Shown: in pieces, positions 61,573-64,000 of the stretch
Layout: the number at the start of each line of letters is the position of its first letter
Position numbering within the stretch: the stretch's first letter is position 1
Source of the DNA: Burkholderia sp. Bp9143
GTDB taxonomy: Bacteria; Pseudomonadota; Gammaproteobacteria; Burkholderiales; Burkholderiaceae
Length of the DNA stretch: 64,000 bases
NCBI RefSeq assembly: GCF_003853645.1
Contig: NZ_QTPO01000029.1
Location: 1 to 64,000, forward strand
Reading direction: 5' to 3'
Position numbers and translations under genes: made by a program
The notes under the pieces: generated by a model
What the model was told of the DNA's origin: nothing
Database searches by the model: none
Seen by the model: only the letters and a program-made list of their open reading frames with translations

Positions 61573-63564
61573 ATGGCAAGCAAGACCTATTCGATCTTCG
61601 GGTGTGGTGCGGCCGGCCTATATACGGCCTGGCGACTGTTGAATGGCCAGACGCGAGCGGGGGGCGATCCGGATCGGCAGTTGCAGGAGGGCGACGTGCT
61701 GGAACTCTTCGACTGGGGCAAGTACGATTTTTCGGAGGAGTTTCGGGGCACCCGTGCACCCGGTGCTCGGGTCTGCACCTGGCATTACCAGAACAATCCC
61801 GACAATTCGTACCTCGAATTGGGTGGCATGCGCTATTCGCAATGGAACGGTAAAAACGACGGTAAGGCGCAGGGCCATCGGCTCGTCACGACGGTGATCG
61901 CCAAGCTCGGGCTCGACCGCTATGCCGTGCCTTTCAACGAATCGAGCAATCCCCTCTACTACCTGCGCTCCAGGAATCTCTATCAAAACGATATTTCTTC
62001 GCGCACGCCAGCGCCGTACGCGGCCAACAACTATGGTGCCGCGACCACGCCCGACCAGGGCTTCGCCGTCGTCGAAGCGTTGTCGGTCACGAGCACCAGT
62101 GGTCCGAGCACACGCAAGCAGTGGGACGCGTTTTATCAGCATGGCCGCATCACGGCCGAACTGCCGTCGAGCTCCATCTTCCAGAAAGGCGATTTGCTCA
62201 AGGACATCGGCTATTGGAACCTGATGTACGACCAGCTCGGCTCGGAAGGCTATCAGTATGCCGCGGACGGCAACGGATACTCGTCCAACGTGATCAACTG
62301 GAATGCCGCGGTCGCCTTCGAGGCGAACAACGAATTCACGCCGGGCAATCAGTACATGACGCTGACGACCGGCTACTCGGGCATGTTTCACGCATTGTTT
62401 GCGGCCATTGAGCAGTTGGCGAGGCAGCGAGGCGTCACGCTTCAGTATTACCCGAACCAGCGGCTGCGCTCCATCCATGTCGAGAACGGCGTCGTCCATT
62501 ACACGATCGCGAAGCGGGAAGATCCCTACCGGGAGGCTGCCCGTCAGACCACGGCGGCCGCCTGGCTGGCCATGCCGCGCGCGGCGCTCGAACAGGTTGC
62601 CCAGGGCTCCCGCTATGACGATCGGGGCGGACTGGACGTCCTGAACGACCAGAAGGTCAAGCTCTATCTCGAGTCGGCCATCATGCAGCCGTCTTACAAG
62701 GTCGGCATGTTCTTCGAGAAGGAATGGTGGTTGGACCCGGTTACGCCCTATCCGCCAAAGATCAACGGCTATGAAGTAACGGATGCCGTGATCGCGTCGC
62801 TCAAGGAGCAGGATTTTCCGCCAGTGTTCGTGCAGGCGATGTCCGGTTCGGACACGATCCTGAATGTCCAGTTCGCGAGCGCCGACGAGCTGGTCAAGGC
62901 AGTGGAAGAAGCTGCCGGCGAGCGGATGACCGTCAAACAGGAAACGTTGCTGCTCGCCGTCGCAAAGCGCAACACCATGGGACCGAGCGTGACCGACACG
63001 CCGATCCGCATGGTGGTCTACTTCGGCAATAACGCGGCTGACAAGGATGCAAAGCCGGTCTACGGCCTGCTGGCTTCCTACGACGACGAAACCTTCACTA
63101 CGTTTTGGCGCGAGTTGGAGCTCGGGCCGAACGAAGAGCGGCAAGTGCCGACCGCCGACGATATCCAACCCCTGATCGGGCCGCGCAAGGTGCCCGACAG
63201 AATGGTCAAGATGTTGCGAAAGCAGCTGGCGGAATTGCACTTTGGGCCGAATTCTGACTTTGCGAACGTGCCCGAGCCGCTCGAGGCGGCCTATGTCGAC
63301 TGGTCGCTGCCGCCGTTCCGTGCGGGCTACCATGCGTGGGCCGCGCACTACGACGTTGCCGACGTCCAGCAAAAAATACGCAAGCCGTCGCAGCTGATTG
63401 ACGGCAAGGATGCGCCCATCTTTATCGTCGGGGAATGCTACTCAAACGATCAGGCTTGGGTGGAAGGCGCCTATTGCACGGCGGAATCGGTGCTCAACGA
63501 TTTCTTCGACATTGAGCCGTTGATTGATGATTCGGAATACCCGTTCATCTGCCAGCCACGCTGA
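61573..63564 (+). CDS. FAD-dependent L-amino-acid-oxidase-like enzyme
   Basis: 663 aa. The N-terminal dinucleotide fold is TYSIFGCGAAGLYTAWRLLN, and the GGMR-type motif of amine oxidases is SYLELGGMRYSQWN. The C-terminal part has DWSLPPFRAGYHAWAAHYDV and IFIVGECYSNDQAWVEGAYC, the usual FAD-contact region of L-amino acid oxidases. It is larger than typical LAOs (~500 aa), like some biosynthetic tryptophan or lysine oxidases. It would yield an imino acid and peroxide. A VioB/RebD-like gene follows, as in violacein and indolocarbazole pathways where VioA/RebO feed VioB/RebD. Substrate unknown. Confidence 0.82.
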   Translation: MASKTYSIFGCGAAGLYTAWRLLNGQTRAGGDPDRQLQEGDVLELFDWGKYDFSEEFRGTRAPGARVCTWHYQNNPDNSYLELGGMRYSQWNGKNDGKAQGHRLVTTVIAKLGLDRYAVPFNESSNPLYYLRSRNLYQNDISSRTPAPYAANNYGAATTPDQGFAVVEALSVTSTSGPSTRKQWDAFYQHGRITAELPSSSIFQKGDLLKDIGYWNLMYDQLGSEGYQYAADGNGYSSNVINWNAAVAFEANNEFTPGNQYMTLTTGYSGMFHALFAAIEQLARQRGVTLQYYPNQRLRSIHVENGVVHYTIAKREDPYREAARQTTAAAWLAMPRAALEQVAQGSRYDDRGGLDVLNDQKVKLYLESAIMQPSYKVGMFFEKEWWLDPVTPYPPKINGYEVTDAVIASLKEQDFPPVFVQAMSGSDTILNVQFASADELVKAVEEAAGERMTVKQETLLLAVAKRNTMGPSVTDTPIRMVVYFGNNAADKDAKPVYGLLASYDDETFTTFWRELELGPNEERQVPTADDIQPLIGPRKVPDRMVKMLRKQLAELHFGPNSDFANVPEPLEAAYVDWSLPPFRAGYHAWAAHYDVADVQQKIRKPSQLIDGKDAPIFIVGECYSNDQAWVEGAYCTAESVLNDFFDIEPLIDDSEYPFICQPR

Positions 63565-63785
63565 TTGTTCGGCGCATGCGGTCGCAGTTGAACGTGGCGC
63601 GGATCTCTACGGAGAGCTGGAGCCGCGAAAAGCGAGCGGGAGGGGCGGTGACGCGCCCGCTCGAACGACCGCGCGGCCAGTCGAAAGACGGTTGGCGCGC
63701 ATCAATACTGAAATACCAGCCATTCCCTGTCGTTCTGCACGACCCTCTTTTTCAGACGTAGTTAATAAGGAAATAAGGAGCGGCA

Positions 63786-64000
63786 ATGCAATCTCTCAGA
63801 CTGTGGCGGCATCTCGCGCCCGGCGGTTCATCCCTGAAGGGGCTTGCGCTTGGCGAGCCGGTCGCCGAAGACACTTCCATCGAGCCTCTGCTCAAGCATG
63901 AGCTGTCGACGCGCGACTACGTCACCTATCTGCTGTCCATCGACGCGGAAATCGAACATTGCCTGATGGTGCAGTATCTGTACGCCGGCTATTCGCTGGG
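63786..64000 (+). CDS. VioB/RebD-type ferritin-like protein (partial)
   Basis: The start (ATG 63786, AAGGAG upstream) and the first 71 codons are in the window. SIDAEIEHCLMVQYLYAGYS is the ferritin-like helix of the iminophenylpyruvate dimer synthase family (VioB, RebD, StaD). Those enzymes couple two imino acids made by an amino-acid oxidase. Here the upstream oxidase could supply the imine. The rest of the gene is beyond the window. Confidence 0.75.
   Translation, partial: MQSLRLWRHLAPGGSSLKGLALGEPVAEDTSIEPLLKHELSTRDYVTYLLSIDAEIEHCLMVQYLYAGYSL

Noticed and set aside
61618..63372. 584-aa minus-strand frame
   Set aside because: Antisense shadow of the amino-acid oxidase gene in GC-rich DNA.
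1..64000. CRISPR array or Cas genes
   Set aside because: No regularly spaced direct repeats of 25-40 bp and no Cas-like product seen.

Overview
The window looks like accessory DNA from a high-GC betaproteobacterium of the Burkholderia / Paraburkholderia / Caballeronia group, on a megaplasmid, second replicon or large genomic island. The reasons are the polyhydroxyalkanoate (PHA) genes (acetoacetyl-CoA reductase, phasins), H-NS proteins of the short betaproteobacterial type, DUF3331- and GC-rich hypothetical genes, and the many broken integrases, transposases and toxin-antitoxin genes. I see no ribosomal, central-metabolic or replication-initiator gene and no CRISPR array.

Layout. 1-7437: the tnsA-side end of a Tn7-like transposon (tnsA, tnsB, tnsC, a long tniQ/tnsD-like gene, all on the minus strand), with a doubled 19-bp putative TnsB-site repeat and a TGT/ACA-type tip, plus integrase and IS66 remnants at the far left. 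7438-9115: small genes and a second broken integrase. 9754-27293: a defence island. It holds a large STAND-type NTPase with an N-terminal Cap4/DUF4297-like nuclease (Avs-like), a secreted His-Me nuclease operon, a PD-(D/E)XK nuclease-like protein, a membrane protein, two YbjN-like proteins, an EVE-like/HNH endonuclease and an MmeI-like type IIL restriction-modification enzyme.

27402-43364: PHA and stress genes. phaB is followed by one of two paralogous three-gene modules (phasin, 65-aa MLSPHE protein, single-TM SHYRRE protein); the second module is at 41660-42697. Between them lie a FUSC efflux protein, a GlcG-like protein, a DJ-1/PfpI plus monooxygenase pair, a phosphate-type operon (ribbon-helix-helix-like protein, PhoU, Na/Pi cotransporter), two copies of a ~171-bp MITE with 21-bp inverted ends, and several truncated genes. 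42771-53385: nucleoid and regulatory genes: truncated RpoD, cold-shock protein, FmdB-type zinc ribbon, a double HTH-like protein, an H-NS with a histone-H1-like tail followed by a SET-DUF3331 fusion, HU, a second H-NS, two tRNAs plus a tRNA-Leu-like remnant, and an orphan AbiEi antitoxin.

53625-59338: a TOTE-type primase-helicase and a run of toxin-antitoxin loci. Several have lost or frameshifted toxins next to intact antitoxins; RES-Xre is intact. A 52-aa secreted Cys-rich peptide lies among them. 60343-64000: start of a biosynthetic cluster: a sarcosine/N-methyltryptophan-oxidase-like flavoprotein, an L-amino-acid-oxidase-like flavoprotein and the start of a VioB/RebD-type ferritin-like protein, cut by the window end.
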